A stretch of DNA of 64,000 nt from Oopsacas minuta (Eukaryota > Porifera > Hexactinellida > Lyssacinosida > Leucopsacidae). The notes below the pieces were generated by a model. That model worked only from the letters and a program-made list of their open reading frames with translations. It was not told where the DNA came from and searched no databases. A program made the position numbers and the translations under genes. The DNA lies in NCBI GenBank assembly GCA_024704765.1, contig JAKMXF010000323.1, forward strand, positions 1 through 64,000, read 5' to 3'. Below are positions 45,405-55,789 of the stretch, piece after piece (position 1 is the stretch's first letter; each line of letters begins with the position of its first letter).

Positions 45405-47066
45405 TTATGGCTTTTCGGGTTTGTAAAAATTCTCCTGAAAAGTTTTGTTATATTTGTGGGAGGTATACTACAACTGACCAACGGTAAAATATCACAAAGG
45501 CTGTAGAACGCTGTTATTTCGCATATTTTGGATGCCATCTTGGGGATCAAGATAAACCGTGGGCTCCACACAATGCCTGTAAGACATGCGTTGAGAACTT
45601 ACGCTTGTGGTATGTGGGAAGAGAAAGAAAATGCCGTTTGCGGTTCCAATGATATGGAGAGAACCATTGTGTCATATTTCGGATTGTTATTTCTGTATGA
45701 CGAAAATTGATGGTATCATAAAAAAGAATAAATCCAGTATTGCGTACCCAGACGTACCGTCCGCCATTAGGCCAGTTCCACATTCAGAGGACCTACCTGT
45801 ACCAGTTCCATCAGAAATATTGGACATTAGCAGTGACAATGATAGTAGTGGAGATTCTGACGAGTACATACTCCCACCAGATGATAATTCTCCTCAGCTT
45901 TTTGATCAAAATGATCTTGATGACCTAATAAGAGATCTTAATTTACCAAAATCGTCTTCAGAAATTCTTGCTTCACGTCTAAAAGAGAAGAATTTACTAC
46001 TTCCGGGGCGAATATTTCGAAATATCGAACTAGAGAACAAGATTTCCTTAAATTTTTCCACGTACAGCCATCATTTGTATATTGTGGAAATATTCCTGGT
46101 CTGATAGAAAAGCTTGGAGTGAAATATAATCCTGAAGAATGGCGATTATTTATTGATTCCTCTAAAAGAAGTTTAAAGGGAGTGTTACTCCATAATGGTA
46201 ATAAGCTTGCGTGTATTCCAGTTGCACATTCTTTTCAACTTAAGGAGACTTACGACACCATGAAAGTCTTCCTAGATGCACTAAATTACACCAAGCATCG
46301 ATGGTTAATTTGTGGAGATCTTAAGGTCATATCATTACTTCTCGGGCAACAAGGTGGTTACACCAAATATCCATGTTTCCTGTGTTTGTGGGATAGCCGT
46401 GCAGACGCTCGACATTACTTCCAGAAAGTGTGGTCGCACCGAGACCATTTAGTTTCTGGTAGTCACAATGTTATTCAAGAACCACTTGTGGATTCTAACG
46501 ATGTCTTGTTACCACCTCTTCACATTAAACTTGGTTTAATGAAAAATTTTGTGAAGGCATTGCCCAAGGAAAGTAGAGGTTTTTTGTACCTCGTGGAAAA
46601 GTTCCCTGCAATTTCTGATGCGAAGATTAAAGGTGGCATCTTTGTTGGACCACAAATAAGGGAGCAATTCAAAGATGATGAATTTCTTAAAAAATTGAAT
46701 AGCCTAGAGAGGAAAGCTTGGCTAAGTTTTCGTGATGAAGTAGAAGGTTTCCTTGGAAATCACAAAGTTGACAACTATGCTGACATTGTCGAGAGATTAA
46801 TAGAGAATTACAAAATGCTCGTTGCGAGAATGTCTATAAAAATCCATTTCCATCACTCACACCTGGATTATTTTCCAAAAAGTCTTTGGGCACTAAGCGA
46901 AGAACAAGGCGAACGTTTTCATCAGGATATTAGTGACATTGAACACAGATACCAAGGAAAATGGAATTCCAGTATGATCGCGGACTACTGTTGGTGTTTG
47001 AAACGCAACAGGCCTGACGTTCTACACAAAAGAAAGTCGAGGAAAAGACAATTTTTAGACGATTAA
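45405..47066 (+). pseudogene. RAG-fold/CMC-like transposase with Cys-rich N-terminal domain, broken
   Basis: The N-terminal domain starts near 45405: FRVCKNSPEKFCYICGRYTT, a TAA stop, then YFGCHLGDQDKPWAPHNACK and a CxxC-like pair. After a frameshift near 45610, MPFAVPMIWREPLCHISDCY is followed by FCM (zinc-binding). Next is an acidic linker (ILDISSDNDSSGDSDEY). A frameshift near 46020 leads into the 315-aa core ORF (46119-47066). There, ICGDLKVISLLLG has an Asp, YPCFLCLWDSRAD the C-x2-C, LPPLHIKLGLMKNFVKAL the His, then IFVGPQIREQF, and LSEEQGERFHQDI the Glu. This Asp / C-x2-C / His / Glu order is shared with the element at 27165-29961 and with RAG1. Closely similar genes are repeated in many arthropods. 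Its own terminal repeats were not found. Confidence 0.78.
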
Positions 47067-47089
47067 ATTTGAATCTATATTATTAAATC

Positions 47090-47150
47090 TCAATTGTTGT
47101 CTATTTGTTTGTCTGTCTGTCCGTTTGTCCGTTGCTAAGGAAGCTGAAAT
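47090..47150. repeat. (TGTC)n microsatellite inside a dispersed motif, second copy
   Basis: CAATTGTTGTCT, then TGTC/TGTT repeats, then GTCCGTTGCTAAGGAA; compare 9138-9200. Confidence 0.65.
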
Positions 47151-47188
47151 GGAATGTGGAATTCATATTTGCAAAATGCTTGTATCTA

Positions 47189-48517
47189 CGAGGGTAGTCC
47201 AAAAAGTTTTTAGAATCTATATGAAAGAATAGTGGGAAATGGATTATTTTTTTATAGTTTCTCGAAGTAAATACCAGATGACTGTATGCATAAATCCATC
47301 CTTCTAAACCAACTTTCAAAACAATTTTCCCAGTCTTCTTTGGTTAGGTCTTGGAGGGCCCCATTATAAGCCAGTCTTGCCTCTTCTGCACTATCGAAAT
47401 GAACCCCTTTGATCTTCTTTTTTAGTTTAGGGAAAGAAAGAAGTCGCATGGCGCCAAATCTGGGGAATATGCTGGATGGGGTATCAATTTTATACCATTT
47501 TCTGCAAAGAAATCCATTGTTAAAGTTGCCTTGTGTGCACTTACATTGTCATGGTGCCATTGAAGTGAGGTGAGGTAGGCTTTAGGATGTAAAATGCTCC
47601 ACTTTTCTATCACCTGAGGCATGCAAATGTTGACATACCAACTCGCAGTTACAGTCTTTTGCTCTATAAGGGGAATAGTAGCAACATGTCCCTTTTTAGA
47701 GATGAAACTGGCGACCATTTGCTTGTTGCCACTTCGTGCACGTCTCAATTTTTGAGGGGGATCATCATCTGGAAAAAGCCAAACTGAAGATTGTTGCTTC
47801 GTCTCTGGGTCATATTGGTAAATCCAATTCTCATCTCCCGTAATTAATGCACTCAATAGCTTTGAACGACCATGATCGAATTTTCTGATCATCAATTTGC
47901 ACCAATCCACTCGAGTTGTCATTTGTTCTTCAGAAAGTTTATGTGGAATCCAACGTGCAGCCAGTTTCCTCACCAAGAGATGTTCATGAAGTATGGCATG
48001 GAGGCTTCCTCTGCTGATGTCTAAATAACTCATTATTTCGTCAATTATGATTCGACGCTCATTTTTGATTATTTTCTTAACTTTCTGGATATTTTCTGGG
48101 TTAACCGCATCTGCAGGACGTCCTGATCGCATCTCATCACTTAGAGTCTTTCGTCCACGGTTAAATTCACCGTACCAGTTGTACACTGTAGCCAAAGATC
48201 GTGATTTTTCTCCAAATGTGTCCTGAAGTTGAATATGTGATTCTTTAGGACTGAGTTTTCTCATAAAGTCATAAAAAATCATTGCGCGAAAGTCCCTCCT
48301 TTCCAAATGTAAATCCATGAGGAATAATTAGGTACGAATTTAAAACAAGAGCCAAGTGCTGACTATATAAGTAGCTGTCAAAAAAGTAATAAAAGATAAA
48401 AAGCTTAGATATTTTAACTAGAGTAGTTATAAATAGTGTACTATAGATATAAGATGTATTGGTGTGCAAGAAATGAAGTTACAGTATTCATTCTTAAAAC
48501 TTTTTGGACGACCCTCG
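47189..48517 (-). mobile_element. mariner element with one frameshift
   Basis: A 1329-bp element starting CGAGGGTAGTCCAAAAAGTT and ending with the near-complement, AACTTTTTGGACGACCCTCG, with TA on both sides (47187-47188 and 48518-48519). The minus-strand transposase gene is nearly intact. It lies inside the 44542-49410 insertion, just downstream of the RAG-fold gene. Confidence 0.93.
47252..48318 (-). pseudogene. mariner transposase (DD34D), one frameshift near the end
   Basis: From ATG at 48316-48318, MDLHLERRDFRAMIFYDFMR leads into two helix-turn-helix motifs (LATVYNWYGEFNRGR, RRIIIDEIMSYLDISRGSLH) and the linker SGRPADA. First Asp in ALITGDENWIYQYDPETKQQ, second in WHHDNVSAHKA, third in YSPDLAPCDFFL, with 34 residues between the last two: DD34D. 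At about 47430 one T is missing in a T/C-rich run, so the frame ends early (LSLN). The remaining C-terminus (FPKLKKKIKGVHFDSAEEA to SGIYFEKL) continues in the next frame to 47252. Full length would be about 350 aa. One base separates this copy from an open frame. Confidence 0.92.
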
Positions 48518-48519
48518 TA

Positions 48520-50042
48520 TATATCTATGGTGTTAATCAGGAAAATATACAAACGGGTGCACTGATTCCGAATATCATATTGTTAGTAACATGTGATAAA
48601 TATTTGTTGTTGTTTAGTAGCATAAAGAAACAAATTCCAAAATTATCCTAGAAACGTGGTTTCAACGGTTATTGTGGAGTAATCGGGTATGTTGATTCTG
48701 AATATCACACAAACTAATAGTCAAAGCGAGGGCCGAAGGCCGAGTACGGACACGAAGTGTTGGAATCCGCGTAGCACGCTAGTGATAGTTAATATTAGTA
48801 TGATTTAGTAGGTAATAAACATAAATGTATGTTTAATTTTATATATTTAATCGCATATTGGTGCAATCTTCCAACCAGAAAATTACAAATTCTAGACCCG
48901 TTGTGAATATATACTTAACTCATTCATAAACAGTCCCTTCAAATTATTCGATTTCAGCTATTCTTATTTAATCATCAAAAACTTTTTACAATTTTGTATA
49001 TCAGTGTTATTAAACCCTTAATAATTCACAAATTAGTACACTTTTCTGAACCCCACAGTACAGACAGCTCCAAAATCGTAATAACTGATGAGATCTGCAT
49101 GGAGCTGGCATTGAAAATAGGTCGCTAAATTCATTATGTCGTAATCTGACAGGTCGTTATAGTCGAGGTATGGTGTGTGCAGAATAATGATGTGAGATTC
49201 TGTGCGAGCATAATCAGTTGTTATAAGTGAATTGTCGTAAAGCCAATGTCGTTAAATATAATGTTTATTGTAATTATTGTTTATTTTACAATTAGTTAGT
49301 GGAGTTTATTTAAAAAATTTGAAGATGGAACGTAGTCGTAGGCTAACATGTCACACATAAAAATTTGGAATTTGAATGCGGCCCGCGCAGAAAAAGTTTG
49401 TCCACCCCTGTTTTAGACCAAATAGTGTGAAACCTTCGTAAGTCCATGTTCAATAATCGTCCATTTTTAATCTAGCAAGACGGTGCGCCCGCCCACATAG
49501 CGAAAAGAACCAAGTGGTACGATACAATATCCCAGACTTCATCTCCAAGAAGGAATGGCCTCCTTTCAGGCCAGATCTCAACCCTATGAACTCTATTTGT
49601 GGTCGATGGGAATAAATGCGTGCTCTACTTCCAAAAGAGTATCAAGTATCTAAGAACCTCTTTACCCTGAGAATGGGCAAAAATCCCACAGGAAAATGTT
49701 GCGTGCCGCAGTCGTGTCCGTCCCTAAGCGGCTAAGAGCAGTCATCATATAGAAAGGGAGCTAGATAGAATAATTGAATATATTATGAATCTATATTCAG
49801 TTAGCTAAGTTATAGCATAATTTCAAGTCAATAGCTTAGTTCATTGTTTAGTTATGATGAATTTTCGATGGAATAGAACATATTTATCAACCATATAATT
49901 TAGCTGTTTAATGCTTAAGCTAAAGTTGAAGTAGTAAGCTTTCGTTCAGCGATCCCGCAAGCGAAGCGCGCTAGAAATAAGATAACAAATATTTATACAC
50001 CTCAATTCCATAATAATATGTTCTAATGCGTTGTATATATCA
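48520..50042. other. Mostly non-coding, with hAT right end and maT 3' half
   Basis: 48520-49370 is AT-rich without a gene. 48731-48779 holds three short hairpin motifs in a row (see separate entry). 49411-49770 is the maT 3' half described above. 49780-50042 shows nothing recognisable. Confidence 0.45.
48725..48780. repeat. GC-rich run of consecutive mini-hairpins
   Basis: GGCCGAAGGCC, CACGAAGTG and GCGTAGCACGC follow each other at 48731-48779. The first two are perfect stems closed by a GAA triloop and the third has a 5-base loop (TAGCA). The GC content stands out strongly from the flanks. Similar but poorer patches occur at 15170-15205 and about 49948-49972. Confidence 0.6.
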
Positions 50043-51367
50043 GGGCGTTCAATAAGTCTTGCGGGTCATGATATATCTTAGGAATAATCAAGTAATAGAT
50101 TTAACTTTCATATATTATAAGCCCATATAGTTAAACTCCGTATACTGAAAGTTTCAAACTTATTCAATGCAATTTATGAATTTTTGAGATAATTACGTGC
50201 AGTCAATTTAAACCCACTCTTGAATGTATGGCTTCAAAGGATGATAATTTCAACCTCAAATGGCGAGCTTACATAGAGTTTCGCACAATACTCAAGATCC
50301 AGCCAGTACAGATCTTCAGCGAGTTACAGAAGAAATTGTGCATGGATTGCCCTTCCAAATCTACTGTATAGCGATGGGCTGCCCAGTTTAGATCTGGTGA
50401 TTCTGATGCCACAGATTTGCCTCGAACTGGGAGACCGGTATCCGCCACTAATTCAGAGAATATCGCATTCATTGAATGTACGGTCATGGAAGACAAGTGC
50501 ATTACTGATATTCAGCTAGGACAAAGAATGGAGATTTCATCGGGAAGCTATTTACAGAATTCTGACGACTGAGCTTGGCTACCGATCGATTTGTGGGAAA
50601 TGCGTCCCACATAAGCTCAGTGAGAATCCAAGGTTGGAACGACTGAATATTGCCCAGAAACTCTTGGAAACTTATGAGAACTGCAATTCTAGATGCCTAA
50701 CAGAGATTTTTACTGGTGACCAGACGTGGGTGTACTATTCAACACCATATAGAAATTATTAGAAGCGATCATGGTGAGGGGCGATGAATAACCGGCCAAA
50801 ATTCCTAGGCCCGACTTCAGAAAACCTAAGATTATGTATAGCATCTTCTTCAGTAGTCATGGAATTGTCTTGCAATTACCTTGTGAGAGCGGCAAGGCTG
50901 TTACTGCTATTTTCTTTACAGAGCAAGTGCTTCCAAATTTGATAAAAAATATAGAAAGTACCGCCCGAAAACAGGAACTCGAGGAATGAAGATTTTAATT
51001 GATAACGGCAGTTCCCATACAGCTAAGCTTACCAAAGATTTCTTGGATGTAGAAGGGTTAGAATTACTTCCCCATCCACCATACTCACCAGACCTAGCTC
51101 CGTGTTATTTTTGGCTGTTCCCCAAGCTTAAAATCTACCTTCAAGACAAAGATTCAACACATTACAAGCAATCGGAACGGACCTGTACCAGTAATTCAAA
51201 TCCATCCCCGAAGAAGAGTACAGAAATGTGTTTACAAATGGGTAGAAAGATTAAAACTTTGTGTATCTGCAGGAGGGGATTACTTTGAATAAATAATATA
51301 GTGAATTAGTGTGTATGGTGTTTGTATCATATTCTATGAACTCACCCGCAGGACTTATTGAACGCTC
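50043..51367 (+). mobile_element. mariner element, broken, third catalytic Asp replaced by Tyr
   Basis: Ends GGGCGTTCAATAAGTCTTGC (50043) and the near-complement AGGACTTATTGAACGCTC (51367), the latter followed by TA. The transposase relic begins near 50230 (MASKDDNFNLKWRAYIEFRT) and has RWAAQFRSGD, LPRTGRPVSATNSENI, then frameshifts. FYW.PDVGVL stands at the decayed first-Asp site. 50986-51288 reads LIDNGSSHTAKLTKDFLD and YSPDLAPCYFWLFPKLK. The residue 34 positions after the second Asp is Tyr where DD34D has Asp. Several stops. Inactive copy. Confidence 0.85.
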
Positions 51368-51479
51368 TAGTATAGGTGTTTATGATGTGTACATGTAGTG
51401 TGAGTGGTGCATATGTGTTTGTGTTACATTTGTGTTTTCATGTTGTTTCAATGCGATCTGGAAAAGATTAGTTTTCAGC

Positions 51480-52620
51480 TGTTAATTATAGATCTCAAGG
51501 GACGGCGAGTCTCGGATGAAGGAGGGAGGGGATTTCATTAAGTGGGGAGTAGCGATTGAGAAGGATCGATCACCAAGAGTCTTAGAGGATTTTATGTTTG
51601 AGGTTCATGAAGAATAGCATTATTTGATCTGAGATCACGAGATGGCTGTTATACGTTTATCAGTTGGAAGATGAAGTCTGTTGTTAGAGAGTCGATAGTT
51701 TTGTAGGTGATGAGGACTTTGGAGAGGATGCGATATTTGACAGGGACCCAGTGTTGATCAAAGAGAAGAGAAGTGAATGGTTTGACTCTGGAGACTTGAT
51801 GAATAAGTCTGACTGGACAGTTATGGAAACGCTGGAATCTTGAGAATAGAGTGGAAGGGAGAACTTGAAGAAGTCGAGACAAAAGTCACCTGGGCATTCC
51901 CAAGAAGAGTTTCACAGAATTGATAGTGGAGATATTTCATTACTTCTTGGGTTGATGACATGCTAGATGAGGCGACCTAGATATCAAGATGGACTTTGGA
52001 GAGTTGCTGTGTAGTACCGATGATGAAATTCTGTTTTTGCACCATTGATGAAGCTGCTGTTGTTGAGTAGCCACTTACGAGTGTCAGATACACAAGAATC
52101 GATTCTGATAACTGCGGTGTCCTCTGATGTTGAGAAGTTTGAAGGAGAGGTAGATCCGAGATTCATCGTCACAGCAGTGTATTTTAGATGGGATTTGATG
52201 AGATCGAAAAGAGGATTAGTATCAAGAGCAAAGAGGAGAGGCCTAAGACGATAACTTTGTGGGACGCTATGTACAAGATGTAGATCAATTGATTGAGACA
52301 TACTGTTGTCTATCGGATAGATAGGATCTAAACCATGAGAGCAAACAATCAGAGATGCCGAAATGTTTATACAACGATGAAGCAGGATGGGGTGTTAACT
52401 GCTGAGCTGAGGTTAAGATAAGAGCTAGAACGTGTAGGGATGGAGTCGAGGTTACTAATCTTTTTGGGAGCAGAGCTATTAAATGCTTGATGTCTTCTTT
52501 AGTTAGTTTGCTGAATTTGTAGAATTGCTGGCGAGACACGGCTTTAGGATCGTTGTTGGAAATGAAAGTTGGCAAAGTCGTAAGATGATTCTGATAGACA
52601 AGAATGACGAAGCGTGAGAT
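51480..52620 (-). mobile_element. L2/CR1-type LINE fragment with internal deletion
   Basis: Minus strand. 52575-52285 starts FSKLTKEDIKHLIALLPKR (segment before the reverse transcriptase) but jumps directly to LLSWFRSYLSDRQQYVSI. Most of the palm with the first catalytic Asp is therefore deleted. 52301-51984 continues with SVPQSYRLRPLLFALDTNPL (decayed GVPQGSVLGPLLF), a destroyed YADD box (YTAVTM) and DTRKWLLNNSSFINGAKTEF. 51882-51649 has FQRFHNCPVRLI and FDQHWVPVKYRI (LHWLPV..RI motif). The motif order is that of L2/CR1-clade LINEs. It is the only retroelement I recognise in the window. Confidence 0.8.
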
Positions 52621-54620
52621 TGTAGAAATACGTGATGATGAATCGTCCAGTAACTACGTCCGATGGGTATAAGCCATAGTTTACCAATTGGGAACTAGTG
52701 ACAAAACTATTGCCTGCTCAGTGTTCTCTGTAACAAAGAAGAAATTCCAGTTGGTAGACTTTGGATTTTATCAATCCTCACGATATATAATTCTAGTATA
52801 GTATATCAAGGTTAGGTTACTAGCCGATTCAAATTGAAATTTTTCGTTTATTCACTAGTCTACTGTATTGACCACAGGACTTAGGTAAGTGCAAAATATT
52901 TGAATTGGGAACTGGCTCGGTTATATGAAGAATTAATGAGGTCTAAACATATATTTCACATTTCAAAGCACCTAGAAAGGCAATGTGCGCAAATGACGCG
53001 CATCCTCAGAAACATATCTTCCACGCTATACTACTTTCATTTACACTAACCGAACAAAAGTACTTGCACTCCACTATACAAAATTGTAAATGCTGGAAAT
53101 ACGAGGATAATGGAATTTACGTTCATATATCTGAAGAATTTGGCTATCTTAGTCGACATTGTCCAGACTAAATCGATGAATGTTTTCCTAATTAGATATT
53201 ATCTAGCAACACCTACTCATTAAATAGATAATAAGCAAGATATATATTCAATTGCAGATTGCATAGAATTCATATGAGATGCAACAATTCTAATAGATAA
53301 TTGTTTTCTACTGGATTGTATTACCCCAGTAGGTCGATTTCGAATTGTTTAGAGCACACGTCGTTGACATATTTGCTGCTGCATATTCGTGCCACAAGGG
53401 GCACAAATGGCACATCACTAAAATATTGGCACCAGAATGGAAAACATTATGAGAATCATTGGAGATTCTCTAATTTACTTGCAAACCTTAGGAAAGGCAG
53501 AAAATATAAAAATGCTAAGTTTTCAACACGATTTATGCCAAACAATTCATATTATTCATACTAGGGTAATTCATCTCGTTAATTTAAAATTTGTCATTAG
53601 AATTGTTTGAATTCATTTGAACCTTGTGAAATTGTGTGAATTGAATTTCTCATCAGCATAATATATCTATTAATGAACAAAGAGTGACTAGAAAATATCT
53701 AATGAAAAAGTATTCACCGATGTAGTAAGGTCTTTCAGGTATATCATATTCAAATGTTCGCCATAATTCCTAGATTTACAGTAGTATATTTAGGTGTGTG
53801 GAAGTTCTTTGGTTCGGGTAGTTAATGTCTCAAAATTACTGTATCTAAGATACAATCACGGAAGAATTATGTAATTATTGCGAGAATTTATGATAATCGA
53901 TAAATGCAAAACATATGTCAAAACCTGTTTATTACTTACCATATTTTTCCAGGATGATATGCTAAGAAAAGCAAGAAAACACCGATTGACAATTTGTGAA
54001 ATTCACACATTTTTGCAATCTTAGAATTTACATTTTGTGTGAAATAATTTACACTTAAGGAAAAGCGCTTTAGAAAGTTTTGACATATAATACAAGATTG
54101 AGTCATGATAGTTGCAATTATCAGTGACAAAGTAAGGATGGATTAAGACTCACTCAATTATGTACCTTGTGAAGAGCGAACTCTGTCTTTTAAGCGAAAC
54201 TTATTAAATATTTGATAATTGTAACTTTGGTGAGAATATGAATCATAAATAGCACTGAAATATAGATAAAGCCATATTATATGGTGAATAAAGGAACTAG
54301 AGATTGATAATCTCATGATTGATGAGAATGATACATGTGTAGAATAATTTTGTAATCCATACAAATATATATTCCAGAGAGTTTGGATAAACATTCATGA
54401 AATGGCAATAAATAATTGCATAAATACTACATCTTTACTGAAATGATAAATGAAACAATATGGAAGAATTCATGCATTTTATCCAAGATTTAAATTTGTA
54501 CAGGTATATCAAAATCATTTGATATAATTAACTGAAAAATAGTTGTAATACATAAAATAAATAAAAATGGAAATATGTATTTTGAACAAATAATATACAA
54601 AATACTATATAAGAAAATAC
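52621..54620. other. Non-coding stretch
   Basis: No supportable gene; ORFs up to 87 codons (53301-53564) lack recognisable motifs. AT-rich throughout. Confidence 0.45.
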
Positions 54621-54623
54621 ATA

Positions 54624-55043
54624 TTAATTAGAATAGAAAGCCAAAATGTCGGACTGGAGCATTTCAGGCTTAGTTAAAATTTGTGTATCTCTACTGAGGT
54701 GTGTCAAAGTACTTGATAATTCTGCTCGCATCCTGGAAAGAGTTAATGATTTCGCTGAAAATTCTTTAAGACTTTCAATGAATTCCTTCTTTGAGTTGGG
54801 GAAATACGTTGTACTGAACTCTTGGAAAATAGGTTTCATCATTGAAGAAAATACATAATATTTTGGATCTTTTTTACTTCGCCCTTTGCAGTATTCTTCA
54901 AATCGATCGTTAATCTTTTCAATAGATATATTTGATCTTAGATTCAAGAAATTGGAAGGTTCCATATTCAAACTTGTAGCTATTATACCTTGACTCTCTA
55001 CATTATACTGTAACTCCGAAACTTCTTTCTCAACTACATTAAC
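54624..55043 (-). CDS. Last coding exon of an unrecognised host gene
   Basis: Minus strand. A TTTGAATTTAG acceptor (AG at 55044-55045) precedes an open stretch of 139 codons ending TAA at 54624-54626. It begins VNVVEKEVSELQYNVESQG, continues through FLNLRSNISIEKINDRFEEY and KDPKYYVFSSMMKPIFQEF, and ends DILAFYSN. Charge pattern and heptad-like hydrophobics suggest helical/coiled-coil structure. The amino-acid make-up, the clean acceptor and the absence of stops make it look like real host coding sequence and not a transposon. I do not recognise the family, and the upstream exons were not found in 55050-57480, so they would lie further right or outside. An internal ATG at 54971 exists if it were intronless. 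Confidence 0.55.
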   Translation of the reverse strand, partial: VNVVEKEVSELQYNVESQGIIATSLNMEPSNFLNLRSNISIEKINDRFEEYCKGRSKKDPKYYVFSSMMKPIFQEFSTTYFPNSKKEFIESLKEFSAKSLTLSRMRAELSSTLTHLSRDTQILTKPEMLQSDILAFYSN

Positions 55044-55207
55044 CTAAATTCAAAAATATAATGATTAATATATCAAACATAAAAGTATTATACATGAATA
55101 ATATGTAGAGACCTAAGCATGCTAGTACAAGGTGCAAGCACTGTAAACTCAGAATTAAGTGCCTAAATTATGTTTGGGCTATTAATTTTGGCGCTAGTGC
55201 CTCTATA

Positions 55208-55780
55208 CAGGGCTGTAGCCAGAGTGTAGTGTTAGGAGGGCTGAGTAAACTTTAGGGGGGGCTTGGATACTTGAGATTTTTATATCTATTTTTTGGGTAG
55301 GCCTATACCCAAAACTCCCAAGCTACTTTGGGGGAAGGTAAAATTACTTAATACATAAATTTTCAGACAACTAAATTATTTACATCATAGAAAATATCAA
55401 AGGAGGATTCTTGATCATATGAAAAATCAAGGGATAACGTGTTTCCATGTATGGTGATTATAGCCATGAGGAATGAATTCACTATTTGCACATAAATGTA
55501 ATCAAACTGGAAGGAACATATGTTGTGGTGATATAAAATAAAGAATATGATTTCAATGGTCGCTGTAAAAGTATCTATATAATAAGTATATTTACTAGCA
55601 GGAGGAATTTGATAAATAAAATGTTAGTCAATTTGACATATTCACAAACATTTCTTTGCTATAACGAATATTTAAGATCTATCATAGTAAAGATCAATAT
55701 AGCTTAGCAAAGATTTACGGGGTGGTTAAATTTGCTAGGGGGGGGGCTCAGCTCCCCCTAGCCCCCTAGCTACAGCCCTG
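55208..55780. mobile_element. hAT-type MITE with perfect 8-bp duplication
   Basis: A 573-bp element starting CAGGGCTGTAGCCAGAG and ending CTAGCTACAGCCCTG. It is flanked on both sides by CCTCTATA (55200-55207 and 55781-55788). Subterminal G/C runs (TTAGGGGGGGCTTGG; GGGGGGGGCTCAGCTCCCCC) are inside each end. Non-coding and depends on a hAT transposase elsewhere. It lies just upstream of the exon at 54624-55043, probably in its intron. Confidence 0.93.
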
Positions 55781-55789
55781 CCTCTATAT

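Larger units (their letters stand above)
44542..49410. mobile_element. hAT-type insertion carrying further nested elements
   Basis: The left edge CAAGGATTGGCAAAC matches the complement of the right edge GTTTGTCCACCCCTG at 11 of 15 positions. The right end carries GCGGCCCGCGCAG, typical for hAT. Flanks GTTCAGAC (44534-44541) and TTTTAGAC (49411-49418) agree at 6 of 8. The maT reading resumes exactly across it, which is the main support. No hAT transposase was found inside. The interior holds the RAG-fold/CMC-like gene (45405-47066) and a mariner (47189-48517). Confidence 0.72.
43870..49770 (+). pseudogene. Second maT-type transposase, split by a 4.9-kb insertion
   Basis: The 5' half (43870-44541) reads INRYKDTGSTSDRQRSGHPT, then after a frameshift MRRMGLELNISRESVRTIV, DEILFSDEKLFKFEQ (first Asp) and INAVKYLKLV. 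The 3' half resumes at 49411 and reads FLIQQDGAPAHIAKR (second Asp), IPDFISKKEWPPFRPDLNPM (third-Asp position altered, MNS where MDY is expected) and a tail like VPKRLRAVI. Together they are one DD37D transposase, related to but distinct from the one at 42598. At least four frameshifts. The break coincides with hAT-like ends and a near-match 8-bp duplication. Confidence 0.8.

Noticed and set aside
45607-47066. Host gene annotated as an uncharacterised protein
   Set aside because: Frameshifts, a stop in the N-terminal domain, a second fragment at 41600 and the nested setting all fit a transposon relic.
44870-49262. Inverted pair ATTTAACGRCA... as TIRs of another element
   Set aside because: The match is limited to roughly 15 bases followed by divergence; too weak to call without other copies.
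52045-52254. Plus-strand ORF in the LINE region
   Set aside because: Antisense shadow of the reverse transcriptase fragment.
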